64,000 nt of DNA from VGBV01 sp963780395 (GCA_963780395.1 CAWABY010000003.1:1-64000), one strand, 5' to 3'. Counted from the stretch's first letter, positions 32,539-40,982 are shown. The notes: generated by a model from the letters alone, not told the origin. Numbers and translations are program-made.

Positions 32539-33809
32539 TGCTCCAGACGATCCTCAACGCCTTCTCGGTCCAGGACATCCGCAAGAAGCTGCTGTTCACG
32601 GCGGCGATCCTGGCCCTCTACCGCCTCGGCGCCTACATCCCCTCCCCGGGCGTGGACGCCGGCACGATCAAGGACATCGAGTCGAACTTCACCGGCTCCA
32701 ATGTGCTCGGCTTCCTCAACCTCTTCTCCGGCGGCAGCCTCTCGCGGCTGTCCCTGTTCGCGCTCGGGATCATGCCCTACATCACGGCCTCGATCATCCT
32801 GCAGCTGCTGACGGTCGTGGTGCCCTCGCTCGAGCGCCTGCAGAAGGAGGGCGAGGTCGGCCAGCAGAAGATCACCCAGTACACCCGCTACCTCACGGTC
32901 GCGCTCGCCTTCGCGCAGTCGATCGGCTACGTCTTCCTCTTCCAGAGCTTCCAGGACACGGCCGGCACCAGCGTCGTCGGCAACCTCACCTTCAACAAGG
33001 TGTTCCTGATCGTGATCACGCTGACCGCGGGCTGCACCTTGCTGATGTGGATGGGCGAGCTGATCACCCAGCGCGGCATCGGCAACGGCATCTCGCTGAT
33101 GATCTTCGCCTCGATCGTCGCCGGGCTTCCGGGCGGGATCCAAGCCTGGTGGACCAGCCCCGACCCGGTCTTCGTGGTGATGATGCCCTTCATCGCACTC
33201 GCGGTGATCGTCGCGATCGTCTTCGTTCAGGAGGGCCAGCGGCGCATCCCTGTCCAGTACGCCAAGCGCGTGGTCGGCCGGCGCATGACCTCGGGCGGCT
33301 CCACCTACCTGCCGCTGCGCGTGAACATGGCCGGTGTCATCCCGGTCATCTTCGCCGCCTCGATCATGGCCTTCCCGCCCACCATCGGCCAGCTCCTGAA
33401 CACCCCCGCTGCGCTCGACTTCGCCGCGTTCTTCAGCCCCAATAGCTGGGCCTACGTGGTCGGCGAGGTCTTCTTCATCATCATCTTCACCTACTTCTAC
33501 ACGGCGGTCACCTTCAACCCGGTGGACCAGGCCGACAACCTGAAGAAATACGGCGGCTTCATCCCCGGCGTGCGGCCCGGGCGACCTACCGCCGAATACC
33601 TGGACCGGATCCTCTCGCGCCTGACCTTCCCGGGCGCGCTTTACCTGGGAGCCGTGGCGGCGCTTCCCACCATCCTCATCAGCCAGACATCGGCGAACTT
33701 CTTCTTCGGCGGCACCTCGATCCTGATCGTCGTCGGAGTCGCGTTGGACACCGTGAAACAGTTGGAAGCGCAGTTGATGATGCGCAACTACGAGGGTTTC
33801 CTGAAGTAG
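32538..33809 (+). CDS. secY: Preprotein translocase subunit SecY
   Basis: SecY, 423 aa from GTG 32538, forms the protein-conducting channel with ten membrane helices. It has LYRLGAYIPSPGVDAGTI at helix 1, GIMPYITASIILQLLTVVVP, the C4/C5 basic loops (RRIPVQYAKRVVGRRMTSGG, then STYLPLRVNMAGVIPVIFA) and the late PGRPTAEYLDRILSRLTFPG region. It works with SecE (266-943). Standard spc-cluster position before adk. Confidence 0.97.
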   Translation: MLQTILNAFSVQDIRKKLLFTAAILALYRLGAYIPSPGVDAGTIKDIESNFTGSNVLGFLNLFSGGSLSRLSLFALGIMPYITASIILQLLTVVVPSLERLQKEGEVGQQKITQYTRYLTVALAFAQSIGYVFLFQSFQDTAGTSVVGNLTFNKVFLIVITLTAGCTLLMWMGELITQRGIGNGISLMIFASIVAGLPGGIQAWWTSPDPVFVVMMPFIALAVIVAIVFVQEGQRRIPVQYAKRVVGRRMTSGGSTYLPLRVNMAGVIPVIFAASIMAFPPTIGQLLNTPAALDFAAFFSPNSWAYVVGEVFFIIIFTYFYTAVTFNPVDQADNLKKYGGFIPGVRPGRPTAEYLDRILSRLTFPGALYLGAVAALPTILISQTSANFFFGGTSILIVVGVALDTVKQLEAQLMMRNYEGFLK

Positions 33810-33861
33810 AGAGGCGCGACCGGGTCATCGGCCCGGCTGCGAGGCGAAGGAGCCGCCGCAC

Positions 33862-34542
33862 ATGTCTGAGCTGAATCTGATCCTGCTGGGCCCGCCCGGA
33901 AGCGGCAAGGGGACGCAGGGCGAGAGCCTGCAGGATGACCTGCGGCTGCCCTACTACGCGACCGGGGACATCCTTCGAACCGCGATCAAGGAGGGAACCG
34001 AGATCGGCGCCAAGGCGAAGGAGTACATGGACCGCGGCGACCTGGTTCCCGACGACGTGATCATCGGCGTCATCGCCGAGCGGGTGCAGGGGGAGGAGGC
34101 CGGCGACGGCTTCATCCTCGACGGGTTCCCCCGTACGGTGCCGCAGGCCGAGGCGCTCGAGGACGAGATCGAGAAGCTGGGCCGGAAGATGACCGCCGCG
34201 ATCCTGATCGAGGTGCCCGAAGAGGAGATCGTGAGGCGCCTCAGCGGCCGCCGCACCTGCGAGCAGGGCGGCCACGTCTTCCACGTCGACTTCAACCCGC
34301 CGAAGCAGGAGGGCGTCTGCGACGTCGACGGCTCCAAGCTGATCGTGCGCGACGACGACAAGCCCGAGGTCGTCCAGCAGCGGTTGAGCCAATATCGCGA
34401 GAAGACCGAGCCGCTGATCGACTACTACGAAGACTTGGGCATCCTGCAGAAGGTCGACGGAACTGAGGCTCCCGAGAACGTGGCCGAGCAGATCAGGGGC
34501 CTGCTGGCTACGCTGAAGCGCGAAGAAGAAATGGAGATGTAG
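33862..34542 (+). CDS. adk: Adenylate kinase with an incomplete zinc LID site
   Basis: Adenylate kinase converts ATP and AMP to two ADP. The P-loop is GPPGSGKGTQ (residues 8-17), with DGFPRTVPQAEAL for AMP binding. The long LID (RRTCEQGGHVFHVDFNPPKQ then EGVCDVDGSKL) corresponds to the zinc-bearing type, but the second Cys is Gly and the fourth ligand is Asp (Asp also occurs in Bacillus). So zinc binding is doubtful, unless the nearby His replaces the lost Cys. 226 aa; AAGGAG upstream. Confidence 0.95.
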   Translation: MSELNLILLGPPGSGKGTQGESLQDDLRLPYYATGDILRTAIKEGTEIGAKAKEYMDRGDLVPDDVIIGVIAERVQGEEAGDGFILDGFPRTVPQAEALEDEIEKLGRKMTAAILIEVPEEEIVRRLSGRRTCEQGGHVFHVDFNPPKQEGVCDVDGSKLIVRDDDKPEVVQQRLSQYREKTEPLIDYYEDLGILQKVDGTEAPENVAEQIRGLLATLKREEEMEM

Positions 34543-34557
34543 GAGGCGGCTCTGACG

Positions 34558-35334
34558 ATGTATCGCGGCGGAATCATCCAGAAGACCCCCGAGCAGCTCG
34601 ACCAGATGGCGGCGGCGGGCGCCATCCAGGCCCGCTGCCTGCAGATGCTGCAGGCCAAGGTCCGCCCCGGCGTCACCACCAAGCAGCTCGACGAGACGGC
34701 CGAGAAGTTCATCCGCTCCCAGGGCGCGGTCCCCTCGTTCAAGGGCTACCGTGGCTTCCCCGGCTCGATCTGCGCCTCGCCCAATTCGATGGTCGTGCAC
34801 GGCATCCCCGGGCCCTATGAGCTGCGCAAGGGCGACATCATCTCCCTCGACGTCGGCGTCACCTACGAGGGCTGGGTCGCCGACGCCGCGATCACCGTGC
34901 CGGTCGGCGAGGTCAGCGCCGAGACCGAGCAGCTGATCAAGACCACGCGCGCCTCGCTGTTCGACGGGATCGCGATGGCGCGGGCCGGCAACCGGCTCAG
35001 CGACATCTCCCACGCCATCCAGACCAGGGTCGAGCAGGACGATCTCTCGGTGATCCGCTCGCTGGTCGGCCACGGGGTCGGCCGCGAGATGCACGAGGAC
35101 CCGCAGATCCCCAACTTCGGCGACCCTGGCAAGGGCCCGGAGCTGGAGGAGGGGATGGTGCTGGCGATCGAGCCGATGGTCAACGCCGGCGGCCCCGACG
35201 TCCGCATGGGCAACGACGGCTGGGCCGTCTACTCCGAGGACGACTCGATGGCCGCCCACTTCGAGTTCACGGTCGCCGTCACCGCCGACGGCCCCCGCAT
35301 CCTCACCCCCTGGGACCAGCAGCCAGAGCGCTAG
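34558..35334 (+). CDS. map: Type I methionine aminopeptidase
   Basis: Removes the initiator Met from nascent chains. The 258-aa protein has the pita-bread fold and metal ligands in SLDVGVTYEGWVADAAITVP (Asp pair), GHGVGREMHEDPQIPNFG (His) and EEGMVLAIEPMVNAGG (Glu), with a final Glu in AAHFEFTVAV. It follows adk in the usual order, but infA, expected next, is absent. Its 3' end overlaps the convergent WYL gene by 32 bases. Confidence 0.96.
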   Translation: MYRGGIIQKTPEQLDQMAAAGAIQARCLQMLQAKVRPGVTTKQLDETAEKFIRSQGAVPSFKGYRGFPGSICASPNSMVVHGIPGPYELRKGDIISLDVGVTYEGWVADAAITVPVGEVSAETEQLIKTTRASLFDGIAMARAGNRLSDISHAIQTRVEQDDLSVIRSLVGHGVGREMHEDPQIPNFGDPGKGPELEEGMVLAIEPMVNAGGPDVRMGNDGWAVYSEDDSMAAHFEFTVAVTADGPRILTPWDQQPER

Positions 35335-36277
35335 CCCGGGACGCGCGGCCCGCCAGCGCCGCCAGGTGCTCGGCGAGCTCGGGCGGCTCGAGCACCTCGA
35401 ACTCGACGCCCAGCATCGACACGCGGAGGGCGAGCCAGTCGAGGTCGTCGTCCCCGGTCCGGTATTCGCAGCTGCCCTCGTCGATCGGCGTGATCTTGCC
35501 CCAGCCGGCCGAGAAACGGCGACGGACCTGCTCGGCCGGCGCCTGCAGCACCACCCTCGCCTCGTATCGGCTCGGCATCGACCTGATGCTCTGAGTCACG
35601 TACGCGGCCGCGTCCTTGGTGGGCAGCTCACGGGCGACGCAGCGAACCCCCGTCGCCGCAGGGCGGGCGATGCGGTCGAGGCGGAAGCTGCGCCAGTCAT
35701 CCCGGTCGGGGTCCCACGCGACCAGGTACCAGCGCCGGCCGGAGTTGACCAGCGAGTGCGGCTCGACGTCGCGCCTGCTCTCGGTCCCCTCGCGGTCGCG
35801 GTATGCGAAGCGAAGGCGCTCTGAGTCCCGGCAGGCCGCGCCGACGGTGGTCAGGCACTCCGGGTCGACGGTGGGGCCGCCCATCTGGCCCGTGGTCTCA
35901 GCCTTCTGCAGCGCGCGCAGGCGAGGCCGGAGCTGCGGGGGGAGCACCTGCTCGAGCTTGACCATCGCCCTCAGCCCCGCCTCCTCGATCCCCGCCACCG
36001 AGGCGCTGGCCGCGGTCCGCAGGCCGACCGCGATCGCGACCGCCTCGTCGTCGTCCAGCAGCAACGGCGGCATCGCCGTCCCCGCGCGGAGGCGATAGCC
36101 CCCCGCCGGGCCCGCAAGGGACTCGATCGGGTAGCCCAGCTCGCGCAGGCGCTCGACGTCGCGGCGGACCGTCCGCCTGCTGACCTCGAGCCGCTCGGCC
36201 AACTCGCCGCCCGGCCAGTCCCGTCTGCCCTGGAGCAGGGAGAGCAGGGTCAGAAGGCGGCTCGACGTCTCGCTCAT
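35303..36277 (-). CDS. YafY-type WYL-domain transcriptional regulator
   Basis: A 324-aa regulator from ATG 36277. It has an N-terminal HTH_11 (RLLTLLSLLQGRRDWPGGEL, then LEVSRRTVRRDVERLRELGY), a central region with GGYRLRAGTAMPPLLLDDDE, and a WYL domain (VEPHSLVNSGRRWYLVAWDP) followed by the WCX part. WYL domains sense small ligands or nucleic acids. The upstream in-frame extension to 36433 would cross the promoter and is rejected. It diverges from the VOC gene, and an inverted repeat between them is the likely operator. Confidence 0.85.
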   Translation of the reverse strand: MSETSSRLLTLLSLLQGRRDWPGGELAERLEVSRRTVRRDVERLRELGYPIESLAGPAGGYRLRAGTAMPPLLLDDDEAVAIAVGLRTAASASVAGIEEAGLRAMVKLEQVLPPQLRPRLRALQKAETTGQMGGPTVDPECLTTVGAACRDSERLRFAYRDREGTESRRDVEPHSLVNSGRRWYLVAWDPDRDDWRSFRLDRIARPAATGVRCVARELPTKDAAAYVTQSIRSMPSRYEARVVLQAPAEQVRRRFSAGWGKITPIDEGSCEYRTGDDDLDWLALRVSMLGVEFEVLEPPELAEHLAALAGRASRASALAAGPRG

Positions 36278-36297
36278 GGCTTCCCCATCGTCCCGGT

Positions 36298-36335
36298 TAT
36301 ATAGGACAGAACCTGACCTAATTAGCCAATAGCCT
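36298..36335. promoter_or_regulatory. Divergent promoters and operator of the WYL-VOC pair
   Basis: TATATA (36298-36303) serves as minus-strand -10 for the WYL gene. TAGGACAG (36302-36309) and CTGACCTA (36313-36320) form an inverted repeat with one mismatch and a 3-base spacer. TAGCCT (36330-36335) is a candidate plus-strand -10 for the VOC gene, which puts the repeat over its -35 region. A regulator bound here could repress both genes. Confidence 0.5.
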
Positions 36336-36368
36336 CGGAACTCGGACAAGCGGACGAAAGGAACGGAG

Positions 36369-37232
36369 ATGAGCGAGCGAGATGGATTTGAGCGAGACGG
36401 ATATCCGAAGGGCGTGACCTGCTGGGTGGACACGGACCAGCCGGACCCCGAGGCCGCGACCGAGTTCTACGGCGGCCTGTTCGGGTGGGAGTTCGAGGAC
36501 CTAATGCCGGCCGAGGAGCCTTCCCACTACTTCGCGGCGCGGCTGCGGGGGCTGGACGTGGCGGGGATCGGCTCCCGCCCGGACGGCGCGACCTGGCCGC
36601 CCGCGTGGAACACCTACATCTGGGTCGACAGCGCCGACGAGGCCGCCGCCGCAGCCAAGAAGGCCGGCGGGGCGGTGATGATGGATCCCTTCGACGTGTT
36701 CGACGCGGGCCGCATGGCGGTGATCGCCGACCCTCAGGGCGCGGCGTTCAACGTCTGGGAGGCCCGGCAGCACAAGGGCGCCCAGCTCGTGAACGAGGCC
36801 GGCACCTGGAACTTCAGCGGGCTCACGACCGCCGACCCCGAGGCGGCGATCGCCTTCTACGGCTCGGTCTTCGGCTGGGAGGCCGATCTCTCCGACGAGG
36901 GCTACACGTTTTTCCGCGTGCCGGGCTACGGCGACGTGCTGGAGCAGCGCAACCCGGGCTGGCTGAAGGACCTGGCCGAGCAGGATGCCCCTCCCGGCTT
37001 TGAGGACGCGACCGCCTGGCTGATGTCCAACGGGCAGCCCGAGGGGACGCCGCCGAGCTGGGGCGTCACCTTCGCCGTCGACGACGCGGACGCCGTTGCG
37101 GCCCGCGGCTCGGAGCTCGGCGCCACCGTCGTGGTCGAGCCCTTCGATGCGCCGCCGGTGCGCACGGCGGTCCTCGCCGATCCGCAGGGCGCGGTGTTCT
37201 CGGTCTCCAAGTACACGCCGCCGAACGGCTAG
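36369..37232 (+). CDS. Two-domain VOC (glyoxalase/bleomycin-resistance) protein
   Basis: A 287-aa protein with two VOC modules. The first spans residues 10-130 (GVTCWVDTDQPDPEAATEFY, then FGWEFEDLMPAEE and ADPQGAAFNVWE). The second spans residues 142-280 (NFSGLTTADPEAAIAFYGSV to ADPQGAVFSVSKYTPP). The layout matches actinobacterial CFP30B-like hydroxylase-family proteins, whose substrates are unknown. GGAACGGAG precedes ATG 36369. It is divergent from the WYL regulator and probably its target. Confidence 0.83.
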   Translation: MSERDGFERDGYPKGVTCWVDTDQPDPEAATEFYGGLFGWEFEDLMPAEEPSHYFAARLRGLDVAGIGSRPDGATWPPAWNTYIWVDSADEAAAAAKKAGGAVMMDPFDVFDAGRMAVIADPQGAAFNVWEARQHKGAQLVNEAGTWNFSGLTTADPEAAIAFYGSVFGWEADLSDEGYTFFRVPGYGDVLEQRNPGWLKDLAEQDAPPGFEDATAWLMSNGQPEGTPPSWGVTFAVDDADAVAARGSELGATVVVEPFDAPPVRTAVLADPQGAVFSVSKYTPPNG

Positions 37233-37544
37233 GCGCCTGGAGTCAGCGGCTGCGCATCTCGGCCAGCGTGGCCGAGGGGTTTGCCCTGATCCGCTTGCGC
37301 GCATCGCGAAAGTGGATCGCCTCGAAGGCGGTCACGGCCACGAGGACTGCAGTGGACCGCGGCGACCGCGCACGGTCTTCAGCGGGTCGTCCACGGCCAA
37401 CCTGGGGGGCGTGCCTGGAGTCTGGGAAATTTGGCTCCCCTGCTAGGATTTCGGGGTCGGCCTCCCGGCCGATTTCATGTGCCCGTGCTCCGACTCCTGG
37501 GAGCGCAGGGCCTACTCCGTGTCCGATACGAGCAGCGAGGGTCG
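37233..37544. other. 312-base gap before rpmJ, no confident gene
   Basis: No initiation factor IF-1 ORF is present here, although infA usually precedes rpmJ. A minus-strand frame near 37243-37350 could encode a short peptide with VAVTAFEAIHFRDARKRIRA and an end ATLAEMRSR, but it lacks a convincing start and is not called. The 3' part holds the rpmJ promoter and leader. Confidence 0.5.
37444..37472 (+). promoter_or_regulatory. Promoter and leader hairpin of the rpmJ-rpsM operon
   Basis: TAGGAT (37444-37449) is the best -10 box, giving a leader of about 90 nt. TCGGCC (37457-37462) and GGCCGA (37467-37472) form a hairpin at the 5' end followed by TTT, which might be a weak attenuator. A separate promoter is needed because the WYL-VOC insertion splits the alpha cluster from the spc cluster. 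Confidence 0.45.
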
Positions 37545-37658
37545 ATGAAGGTCCGAGCATCCGTAAAACCGATTTGCGAGAAGTGCAAGGTGATCCGCCG
37601 CGGCGGCGCCGTGCTCGTGATCTGCCCCAACCCCCGCCACAAGCAGAGGCAGGGCTAG
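37545..37658 (+). CDS. rpmJ: 50S ribosomal protein L36
   Basis: L36, 37 aa: MKVRASVKPICEKCKVIRRG, then VLVICPNPRHKQRQG. Cys11, Cys14, Cys27 and His32 form the zinc site of the C+ form. It starts at ATG 37545, two bases before the rpsM GTG at its 3' end. Canonical length. Confidence 0.95.
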   Translation: MKVRASVKPICEKCKVIRRGGAVLVICPNPRHKQRQG

Positions 37659-37660
37659 TC

Positions 37661-38045
37661 GTGGCGCGAATCGCCGGGAGTCAACATCCCCCTCAACAAG
37701 CGAGTCGAGGTCGGGCTCACCTACGTCTACGGGATCGGCCGCTCGACGGCGAACGAGATCGTGACCAAGGCGGGCATCGACCCGGACACCCAGGTCAAGG
37801 ACCTGACCGAGGAAGAGGTGATGAAGCTGCGCGAGGCGGTCGAGGCCAAGGAGGTCGAGGGAGACCTGCGCCGGGAGCGCTCGCAGAACATCAAGCGCCT
37901 GCAGGAGATCGGCTCCTACCGCGGGCTCCGGCACCGGCGCGGACTGCCGGTTCGCGGGCAGCGCACCAAGACCAACGCGCGCGCCCGCAAGGGCCCGCGC
38001 CGGATGAGCATCGCGGGCCGCAAGAAGGCCCCGACGGCCAAGTGA
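37661..38045 (+). CDS. rpsM: 30S ribosomal protein S13, with an apparent +1 frameshift near the start
   Basis: S13 contacts P-site tRNA and the subunit bridge. GTG 37661 reads MARIAG, then the frame breaks at GGG 37676-37678. Omitting one G gives VNIPLNKRVEVGLTYVYGIG and the rest of a normal 127-aa S13 ending RRMSIAGRKKAPTAK. Without correction only a truncated ORF from an internal ATG at 37761 remains, lacking the first 33 or so residues. The error resembles that in rplA (extra G in CCGGG). A sequencing error is likeliest. Confidence 0.85.
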
Positions 38046-38062
38046 GCCGGGGGAGCAGCTAG

Positions 38063-38449
38063 ATGCCACAGCCGAAGAAGAGCCGCCGCCGGACCAAGAA
38101 GCACGTCACCTACGGCCAGGCCCACATCAAGACTTCTTTCAACAACACGATCGTGACCCTGACCGACACCGAGGGCGCCGTGATCGCCTGGGAGTCGGCG
38201 GGCAGCGCCGGCTTCAAGGGCTCGCGCAAGAGCACGCCGTTCGCCGCCCAGGTGACCGCCGACGCAGCCGCCAAGAAGGGCATGGAGCACGGCCTGGAGA
38301 AGGTCGAGGTCTTCGCCAAGGGCGCCGGCTCGGGCCGCGAGACCGCGATCCGCTCGCTGCAGGCCGCCGGGCTCGACGTGACCACGGTCAAGGACGTGAC
38401 CCCGCAGGCCCACAACGGCTGCCGCCCGCGTAAGCGGAGGCGCGTCTAG
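38063..38449 (+). CDS. rpsK: 30S ribosomal protein S11
   Basis: S11, 128 aa, on the 30S platform. It has HVTYGQAHIKTSFNNTIVTL, SAGSAGFKGSRKSTPFAAQV and VTPQAHNGCRPRKRRRV. Canonical. rpsD begins immediately after the stop. Confidence 0.97.
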   Translation: MPQPKKSRRRTKKHVTYGQAHIKTSFNNTIVTLTDTEGAVIAWESAGSAGFKGSRKSTPFAAQVTADAAAKKGMEHGLEKVEVFAKGAGSGRETAIRSLQAAGLDVTTVKDVTPQAHNGCRPRKRRRV

Positions 38450-39070
38450 ATGGCCCGCGACACCTCCCCTCAGTGCAAGCAGTGCCGCCGCGAGGGCCAG
38501 AAGCTGTTCCTGAAGGGCTCGCGCTGCTTCACCGACAAGTGCGGCGTCGAGCGCCGCTCCTATCCGCCCGGCGAGCACGGCCGGGGGCGCATGCGCCAGT
38601 CCGAGTACCGGGTGCAGCTGCGCGAGAAGCAGAAGGCCCGCCGCTACTACCAGGTGCTGGAGAAGCAGTTCCGCGGCTACTACGACCGCGCCACCCGGAT
38701 GGAGGGCGTGACCGGCGAGAACCTGCTGCGGCTGCTCGAGTGCCGGCTGGACAACGTGCTGGTGCGGCTCGGCTTCGCGGCCTCGCGCCGCCAGGCGCGC
38801 CAGCTCGTCCGCCACGGCCACTGGACCGTCAACGGCCGCCGCGTGGACATCCCCTCTTACCAGGTGAAGCCCGACGATGTGATCGCGATCAAGCACAGCA
38901 GCCCGGCTACGGACACCGTCCGCGCCGCGACGGAGTTGACCTCCGGAGTGCCCGCCTGGCTGCAGGCCGATCACGACGCGCTCACCGCCAAGGTGCTGAG
39001 GCTGCCGGAGCGCAGCGAGATCTCGGCGCCGGTCGAGGAGCAGCTCATCGTCGAGCTGTACTCGAAGTAA
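38450..39070 (+). CDS. rpsD: 30S ribosomal protein S4, zinc-type
   Basis: S4, 206 aa, nucleates 30S assembly and can repress the alpha operon. The N terminus has four Cys (CKQC, then C26 and C31 in RCFTDKCGVE), so it is the zinc C+ form. It also has the S4 RNA-binding domain (RLDNVLVRLGFAASRRQARQ, then LVRHGHWTVNGRRVDIPSYQ). Canonical length. Confidence 0.96.
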   Translation: MARDTSPQCKQCRREGQKLFLKGSRCFTDKCGVERRSYPPGEHGRGRMRQSEYRVQLREKQKARRYYQVLEKQFRGYYDRATRMEGVTGENLLRLLECRLDNVLVRLGFAASRRQARQLVRHGHWTVNGRRVDIPSYQVKPDDVIAIKHSSPATDTVRAATELTSGVPAWLQADHDALTAKVLRLPERSEISAPVEEQLIVELYSK

Positions 39071-39101
39071 CCCCACTTAGAACCGACACGAAGGAAGTGC
39101 G

Positions 39102-40094
39102 ATGACCACCCTGCCCGAATTCCAAGTTCCGAAGATCTCCGCCGACGACGTGGAGGACAACAAGGGAACGTTCACGATCGAGCCGCTCGACAAGGGCTTC
39201 GGCTACACGTTCGGGAACAGCCTCCGGCGCGTGCTGCTGAGCTCGCTCGGCGGCGCCGCGATCACCAGCGTCCGCATCGAGGGAGTCGCGCACGAGTTCT
39301 CGACCATCCCCGGCCTGAAGGAGGACGTGACCGACCTGGTGCTCAACCTCAAGGACATCGTCGTGCGCATGCACACCGACGCCGACGAGGTGGAGACGCC
39401 ACTGGTCGCGACCGGCCCCGGCGAGGTCAAGGCGAAGGACATCGACCTGCCCGCGGGCGTCGAGATCCTCAACCCCGACGCCCCGATCGCGACCCTCGAG
39501 AAGAAGACCAAGCTCGAGATCTACCTGACGATCGGGCGCGGCCGCGGCTACTCCCCGGCCGACGAGAACAAGTCCGAGGACAAGCCGATCGGGGTCGTCC
39601 CGATCGACTCGATCTTCTCGCCGATCCGCCGCGCGGCCTACAACGTGGACACGGCCCGCGTCGGCCAGCGCACCGACTTCGACAAGCTCTCGCTCGAGGT
39701 CGAAACCGACGGCTCGATCGAGCCGGGGGCCGCGCTGCGCGATGCGGCCGAGATCCTGATCAAGAGCCTGGCGATCTTCACCACCGCCGACCGCGTGGAT
39801 GAGCTGCGCGGCGAGGGCGCGGTGGCGATCGCGGCCGGCGACGGCGCCGGCGCCGGGCCCGCCGAGGCGGCGCCGGTACCGGGCGCCGACGGGCTCGACG
39901 AGATCCTGATCGAGGAGCTGGAGTTGGGCGTGCGCTCTTACAACTGCCTCAAGCGCGCCGGCATCCAGACGGTCGGTGAGCTGGTCCGCAAGTCGGAGTC
40001 GGAGCTGAACGCGATTCCCAACTTCGGTCGCAAGTCGATCGAGGAGGTCCAGGAGACGCTTCGCGCCCGCGGCCTGGGGCTGCGCGCCGAGTAG
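39102..40094 (+). CDS. rpoA: DNA-directed RNA polymerase subunit alpha
   Basis: Alpha, 330 aa. The N-terminal dimerisation domain has PLDKGFGYTFGNSLRRVLLS and SVRIEGVAHEFSTIPGLKED. A linker rich in Ala/Gly (about residues 240-262) leads to the C-terminal domain (VRSYNCLKRAGIQTVGELVR, SELNAIPNFGRKSIEEVQET) that binds UP elements and activators. GAAGGAAG precedes ATG 39102. Confidence 0.97.
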   Translation: MTTLPEFQVPKISADDVEDNKGTFTIEPLDKGFGYTFGNSLRRVLLSSLGGAAITSVRIEGVAHEFSTIPGLKEDVTDLVLNLKDIVVRMHTDADEVETPLVATGPGEVKAKDIDLPAGVEILNPDAPIATLEKKTKLEIYLTIGRGRGYSPADENKSEDKPIGVVPIDSIFSPIRRAAYNVDTARVGQRTDFDKLSLEVETDGSIEPGAALRDAAEILIKSLAIFTTADRVDELRGEGAVAIAAGDGAGAGPAEAAPVPGADGLDEILIEELELGVRSYNCLKRAGIQTVGELVRKSESELNAIPNFGRKSIEEVQETLRARGLGLRAE

Positions 40095-40130
40095 GCTCTC
40101 GGAGCCCTAGAGGTAGAGGGATCCTGACGG

Positions 40131-40484
40131 ATGCGTCACGCGAAGAAGAAAGGCAAGCTGAGCCGGGATTCGGCTCACCGCAAGTCGATGCTGCGCACGA
40201 TGAGCAAGCAGCTGATCGAGCACGAGCGCATCCGCACCACGCAGCCCAAGGCGAAGGCGCTGAAGCCCGAGTTCGAGAAGCTGATCACGCTCGCCAAGCG
40301 CGGTGACCTGCACGCGCGTCGTCAAGCCCTCTCGCAGCTGAACCAGGACAAGTTCGCGGTCCACAAGCTGTTCGAGGAGATCGCGCCCCGCTACAGCTCC
40401 CGCAACGGCGGCTACACCCGCATCGTCAAGCTCGGCCCGCGCCGCAGCGACTCGGCCGAGATGGTCTTCCTCGAGCTGGTCTGA
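40131..40484 (+). CDS. rplQ: 50S ribosomal protein L17
   Basis: L17, 117 aa. It starts MRHAKKKGKLSRDSAHRKSM and contains LIEHERIRTTQPKAKALKPE, LAKRGDLHARRQALSQL and NGGYTRIVKLGPRRSDSAEM. Last gene of the ribosomal superoperon; the next gene is convergent 16 bases away. Confidence 0.96.
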   Translation: MRHAKKKGKLSRDSAHRKSMLRTMSKQLIEHERIRTTQPKAKALKPEFEKLITLAKRGDLHARRQALSQLNQDKFAVHKLFEEIAPRYSSRNGGYTRIVKLGPRRSDSAEMVFLELV

Positions 40485-40500
40485 GGGGTGGGACCGCGGC

Positions 40501-40917
40501 TCAGAGGAGCCGCTCGAGCTTGTCGAAACTGTCGCCCCAACCGTCCCGGTGCAGCGCACGGCGCGCCTCGGTATTGAAGGAGCCCTGAGTCAGACCCACC
40601 TCCGTGCGCCTCCCGATGTCCTCGAACGACAGCTCGACGAGGGTCTCGACGTCGTCGGGGTCGGGGTCCTCCCATGCGAACGTGAAGCTGAGGCTCGCCG
40701 GCGGCTCCACCTCCCGGAACTGCCCCGTCAGATAGAACGGGTCTCCCTCGGGCGGCTGCATCTCGATCCGGTATCGGGCTCCGGCTCGGGGCTCGAATTC
40801 GAGGCTCGGGACGACGAAATCGGCTGGCCCCCACCATCTCGCCAACACGTCTGATTCGCTGAACGCACGGAATACGGCCGGCGGAGCGGCCGGGAGGACG
40901 CGCTTCATCTCCAGCAT
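40501..40917 (-). CDS. AHSA1/SRPBCC (START-like) domain protein
   Basis: A 138-aa single-domain protein from ATG 40917 (a GTG at 40935 is possible). It has MLEMKRVLPAAPPAVFRAFS, VLARWWGPADFVVPSLEFEP, RAGARYRIEMQPPEGDPF and the C-terminal helix GWGDSFDKLERLL. These are typical of the activator-of-Hsp90-ATPase-like family, lipid or hydrophobic ligand binders often of unknown role. The substrate is not apparent. Confidence 0.85.
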   Translation of the reverse strand: MLEMKRVLPAAPPAVFRAFSESDVLARWWGPADFVVPSLEFEPRAGARYRIEMQPPEGDPFYLTGQFREVEPPASLSFTFAWEDPDPDDVETLVELSFEDIGRRTEVGLTQGSFNTEARRALHRDGWGDSFDKLERLL

Positions 40918-40982
40918 GAGCTGATCCGATTGCACGGTCAGATACTCACCCGGGCGGGCGTAGCGCCGGCTCTCCAGTACTG

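Noticed and set aside
35303..36433. Longer WYL regulator starting at 36433
   Set aside because: The extra 52 residues run through the divergent promoter and operator and have no family likeness.
37243..37560. Minus-strand 105-codon frame before rpmJ
   Set aside because: It overlaps the rpmJ leader and start; only its last 30 or so residues look protein-like and no start supports them.
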